In this document: piece after piece, positions 4,564 through 7,444 of the stretch
Layout of the letters: every line of letters starts with the position of its first letter
How positions within the stretch are numbered: position 1 is the stretch's first letter
From: Pseudooctadecabacter sp.
Lineage (GTDB): Bacteria; Pseudomonadota; Alphaproteobacteria; Rhodobacterales; Rhodobacteraceae
Length of the DNA stretch: 7,444 bases
Assembly: GCA_020628265.1 (NCBI GenBank)
Contig: JAHDFG010000105.1
Coordinates: forward strand, 1-7,444
Reading direction: 5' to 3'
Notes under the pieces: generated by a model
The model's database searches: none
The model's input: only the letters and a program-made list of their open reading frames with translations
What the model was told of the DNA's origin: nothing
Translations under genes and position numbers: made by a program

Positions 4564-6297
4564 GTGGTGGCAACATCCAACGGATATACAAGACCCGTGC
4601 GTCTGATGGACCGCGTGCACGCCCGCATTGCGGCGCGGTCGCGGCCTGCGACGGGCTTCCGGTCCACGCCCGAGCCCAAGATGATCGGCCATTTCGCACG
4701 CGGTCGGCAGCTGATGGCCGGCAATTTCCTGTTTGCAGGCCAATTGGTCGAAGCCCCCGGTGCGAGCATCTGGGACGTCATCGCAGAAATTGAGATGGAC
4801 CGCTCGCAAGTGCACGGGTTTACGTGGCTCGACGATCTTGCGGCTGTCGGTGACAACAAATCCCGACTGATGGCGCAGGAATGGCTGGCCCAGTGGATCG
4901 AACGCTATGGCGCAGGTCGGGGGGACGGCTGGACCGCGGATGTGACGGGTCGCCGGTTGATCCGCTGGATCGCCCATGGGTTCTTTCTTTTGCGCGGTGC
5001 CGACAAGGCCGCGTCCGAGGCTTATTATAAATCCGCCGCCCAGCAGGCGATCTTTCTGTCCCGCCGCTGGAAGGCCGCACGGCCCGGGTTGCCGCGGTTC
5101 GAAGCTGTGGCAGGTATGATCTATGCGGGTCTCAGCTTGTCCGGCATGGAAGACCGTGTTGCACCCGCGGTTGAGATGTTGACCCGCGATTGCAAATCCC
5201 AGATCGGGCCGGACGGCAACATCACGTCCCGCAATCCCGAGGAGCTGCTGGAGGTTCTGACGCTCCTTGGCTGGGTTGAAGGCGCGTTGAAAGACAGCGG
5301 AAAATCCGTGCCCGAGGCGTTGATGTCTGCAATGCACCGCATCGCGCCGACATTGCGCGCCTTGCGGCATGCAGACGGCGGTTTGGCGCGGTTTCATGGC
5401 GGTGGACGGGGCCTTGATGGTTGGCTGGATCAGGCCCTCGCGACGGTCGGTAGTATTGAACAGCCAAGTCAGGCCTTGCACATGGGATACGGGCGTCTGT
5501 CCGCGGGCCGGACGTCTGTCGTGATGGATGTGGCACCCCCGCCAGCAGGCGCCTCCGCAGCCGAGGCCCATGCCTCGACCCTCGCGATGGAGGTCACGTC
5601 CGGTCGCAGACCCCTGATCGTCAACTGCGGCTCCGGCGTCAGCTTTGGCCCTGAATGGCGCAGGGCGGGGCGTGCGACGCCCAGTCATTCTACTCTGTGC
5701 ATTGACACATTGTCGTCGTCTCGGATCACGGTGGACAAATCCGGCGCGGAATTGATGAGCGATGTGCCCAAAGATGTGCGGTCCGAATTCAGCGATCTGG
5801 CGGATGGCACGCGTCTGGCAACGGCCCACGACGGCTACCGCCCGACCCACGGTCTGACCCATGTACGCACGCTCGACATCACGTCGGACGGGCGGGCGAT
5901 AGCGGGCGAAGACCTGCTGACGGTTTTGGACGCCGCTGATGAGGGCCGCTTTGACAAGGCCCTTGATGCGGAAACCCTGCAGGGCATCCCGTGGTCTGTC
6001 CGGTTCCACCTGCATCCGGAGGTCGAGGCCGAGGTTGATCTTGGTGGCGCGGCCGTATCGCTGACCCAGAAATCCGGCGAGATTTGGGTGTTCCGGCAGG
6101 ATGGCGCCACCGAAATGCGGCTTGAGCCTTCGGTTTATCTGGAAAATGGCCGTTTACGGCCTCGTGCCGCGCAACAGGTGGTTTTATCTGGCCGGACTTT
6201 GTCCTATGCGACGCGCATCCGTTGGTCGTTGTCCAAGGCGCAGGACACTCCGATTGCGTTGCGTGACGTGGATGACCCGACGGCTCTGGATTTCTGA
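4564..6297 (+). CDS. Heparinase II/III-like protein without a signal peptide
   Basis: The product, 577 residues from the chosen GTG, resembles the heparinase II/III family. Its N-terminal half (about 40-290) is largely helical, as in the alpha/alpha-barrel of these lyases, with WLDDLAAVGD, WLAQWIERYG and RLIRWIAHGFFLL. The C-terminal half (about 310-550) is the beta-rich heparinase II/III domain, with LDGWLDQALA near 295, HASTLAMEV near 336, PSHSTLCID at 373, HDGY at 422 and RFHLHPEVEAEVDLGG at 480. Characterised relatives cleave uronic-acid polysaccharides by elimination and are exported; this protein has a basic N terminus and no hydrophobic segment, so it appears cytoplasmic. His375, His422, His482 and His484 are candidates for conserved roles, but I cannot map them onto a known active site. 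It follows rsmB by 70 bases and precedes purH by 18. The substrate is unknown. Confidence 0.87.
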   Translation: MVATSNGYTRPVRLMDRVHARIAARSRPATGFRSTPEPKMIGHFARGRQLMAGNFLFAGQLVEAPGASIWDVIAEIEMDRSQVHGFTWLDDLAAVGDNKSRLMAQEWLAQWIERYGAGRGDGWTADVTGRRLIRWIAHGFFLLRGADKAASEAYYKSAAQQAIFLSRRWKAARPGLPRFEAVAGMIYAGLSLSGMEDRVAPAVEMLTRDCKSQIGPDGNITSRNPEELLEVLTLLGWVEGALKDSGKSVPEALMSAMHRIAPTLRALRHADGGLARFHGGGRGLDGWLDQALATVGSIEQPSQALHMGYGRLSAGRTSVVMDVAPPPAGASAAEAHASTLAMEVTSGRRPLIVNCGSGVSFGPEWRRAGRATPSHSTLCIDTLSSSRITVDKSGAELMSDVPKDVRSEFSDLADGTRLATAHDGYRPTHGLTHVRTLDITSDGRAIAGEDLLTVLDAADEGRFDKALDAETLQGIPWSVRFHLHPEVEAEVDLGGAAVSLTQKSGEIWVFRQDGATEMRLEPSVYLENGRLRPRAAQQVVLSGRTLSYATRIRWSLSKAQDTPIALRDVDDPTALDF

Positions 6298-6315
6298 CCT
6301 GCCTGAGGGGGCCCC

Positions 6316-7444
6316 ATGACCGATCTTCACCCTATCCGCCGTGCGCTGTTGTCTGTGTCTGACAAGACCGGATTGATTGAACTGGGCAAAGCACTGGCGG
6401 ACCGAGGGGTTGAGCTGCTGTCTACTGGCGGATCGGCCAAGGCGCTGCGCGATGCCGGATTGGACGTGCGCGACGTGGCCGATGTGACCGGCTTCCCTGA
6501 AATGATGGACGGACGGGTCAAGACGCTGCACCCCGCAGTCCACGGCGGCCTGCTGGCCCTGCGCGACAACGACGCCCATGTCGCCGCGATGGACGAACAT
6601 GGCATCGGTGCGATCGACCTGCTGGTCGTGAACCTCTACCCGTTCGAGGCCGCTTTGGCCCGTGGGGCCGAGTATGACGAGATGATCGAGAACATCGACA
6701 TCGGCGGCCCAGCGATGATCCGCGCAGCGTCCAAGAACCATGCTTTTGTGAACGTGGTTGTGGATGTCGAAGACTATGACGCCCTGTTGGCCGAGCTGGA
6801 TGCCAACGACGGGTCAACAACCTTCGCGTTCCGTCAGGGTCTGGCGCAAACCGCCTATGCCCGCACCGCTGCCTATGATGCGGCCGTCAGCAACTGGATG
6901 GCGGGTGCCATTGGTAATGTGGCCCCCCGTCGCCGCGCGGTGGCGGGCACCTTGGCCCAGACCCTGCGGTATGGTGAGAACCCGCACCAGCAGGCGGCGT
7001 TCTATGTGGATGGCTCTGACCGCCCCGGTGTGGCGACCGCCCAGCAGCATCAGGGCAAGGAACTTTCCTACAACAACATCAACGACACCGATGCGGCGTT
7101 CGAACTTGTCAGCGAGTTTGATCCTAAGGACGGTCCCGCAGTGGCGATCATCAAACACGCCAACCCCTGCGGCGTGGCCCGTGGTACGACGCTGGCCGAG
7201 GCTTACACCAAGGCCTTCCAGTGCGACCAAACCTCTGCCTTTGGGGGGATCATCGCCCTGAATGGTGAATTGGACGCCGAGACAGCCGAGGCCATCACTG
7301 GCATCTTCACCGAAGTCGTTATCGCGCCGTCTGCCACGGACGAAGCAAAGGCGATGTTCGCTGCCAAGAAGAACCTGCGTTTGCTGACCACCGGCGCTTT
7401 GGCCGATCCGATGACCACCGCCCAGACGATCCGTCAGGTCGCGG
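6316..7444 (+). CDS. purH: Bifunctional AICAR transformylase / IMP cyclohydrolase PurH, 5' part
   Basis: PurH carries out the last two steps of IMP synthesis: formylation of AICAR with 10-formyl-tetrahydrofolate, then ring closure. 376 codons are present; the family is about 520-530 residues, so the C-terminal part of the transformylase lies beyond the right edge. The N-terminal MGS-like cyclohydrolase domain shows SVSDKTG at 13-19, STGGSAK at 36-42, GFPEMMDGRVKTLHP at 59-73 and NIDIGGPAMIRAASKN at 126-141. The transformylase domain shows LRYGENPHQ at 217-225, GKELSYNNI at 247-255 and IKHANPCGVA at 279-288, with the catalytic Lys280-His281 pair, then SAFGGIIALN at 307-316. GAGGGG at 6305-6310 sits 5 bases before the ATG. 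The 18-base gap after the heparinase-like gene indicates cotranscription. No PurR-type operator or riboswitch is visible upstream. Confidence 0.98.
   Translation, partial: MTDLHPIRRALLSVSDKTGLIELGKALADRGVELLSTGGSAKALRDAGLDVRDVADVTGFPEMMDGRVKTLHPAVHGGLLALRDNDAHVAAMDEHGIGAIDLLVVNLYPFEAALARGAEYDEMIENIDIGGPAMIRAASKNHAFVNVVVDVEDYDALLAELDANDGSTTFAFRQGLAQTAYARTAAYDAAVSNWMAGAIGNVAPRRRAVAGTLAQTLRYGENPHQQAAFYVDGSDRPGVATAQQHQGKELSYNNINDTDAAFELVSEFDPKDGPAVAIIKHANPCGVARGTTLAEAYTKAFQCDQTSAFGGIIALNGELDAETAEAITGIFTEVVIAPSATDEAKAMFAAKKNLRLLTTGALADPMTTAQTIRQVA

Noticed and set aside
4533..4793. ATG-started 86-codon frame just upstream of and overlapping the heparinase-like gene
   Set aside because: Out of frame with the recognised protein, no motif, no ribosome binding site; most of it is a shadow of the real gene.
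3807..4859. A 350-codon minus-strand open frame spanning the end of rsmB and the start of the next gene
   Set aside because: It lies opposite clear RsmB motifs and the intergenic gap, has no ribosome binding site and looks like a shadow.
4558..6015. A 485-codon open frame on the minus strand across the heparinase-like gene
   Set aside because: Long antisense frames are common in GC-rich genes. It lacks recognisable motifs, has a composition rich in Arg, Gln and His typical of shadow frames, and the plus-strand gene is recognised.
6758..7261. A 167-codon plus-strand frame inside purH
   Set aside because: The PurH frame carries all the family motifs here; the alternative frame is rich in Pro, Arg and Trp and has no domain.

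Overview
The window carries ordinary chromosomal housekeeping genes of a GC-rich alphaproteobacterium. The protein sequences and the gene set (DapB, RsmB, PurH, RbfA, TruB, a DUF1674/SDHAF4 protein, and a heparinase II/III-like protein beside purH) fit the Roseobacter group of the Rhodobacteraceae best. This placement comes from family familiarity, not from a search. Base composition and codon use look uniform. I see no mobile element, tRNA, rRNA, CRISPR array or long repeat, and no gene-free stretch longer than about 70 bases.

Layout. (1) Bases 1-1670, minus strand: rbfA, a signal-peptide-bearing DUF2233/phosphodiester glycosidase family gene overlapping the rbfA stop by one base, and the 5' part of truB, which runs off the left edge. 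This is a ribosome-maturation and tRNA-modification operon with an envelope-type gene in the middle. (2) Bases 1726-2963, plus strand: dapB (lysine/diaminopimelate synthesis), diverging from rbfA, then a small secreted protein of unknown function. (3) Bases 2973-3149, minus strand: a 58-codon DUF1674/SDHAF4 gene, convergent with the secreted-protein gene and divergent from rsmB. (4) Bases 3216-7444, plus strand: rsmB (16S rRNA m5C methyltransferase), a heparinase II/III-like protein without a visible signal peptide, and purH (last two steps of IMP synthesis), which runs off the right edge.

How they fit together. Most of the genes support growth: ribosome assembly and RNA modification (rbfA, truB, rsmB), cell wall and lysine precursor supply (dapB), purine synthesis (purH), and succinate dehydrogenase maturation (DUF1674). 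Three genes do not fit an obvious pathway and are the places to look for new biology: the DUF2233 protein between rbfA and truB, the secreted protein after dapB, and the apparently cytoplasmic heparinase-like protein between rsmB and purH. I found no sign of a defence system or another exotic multigene system.
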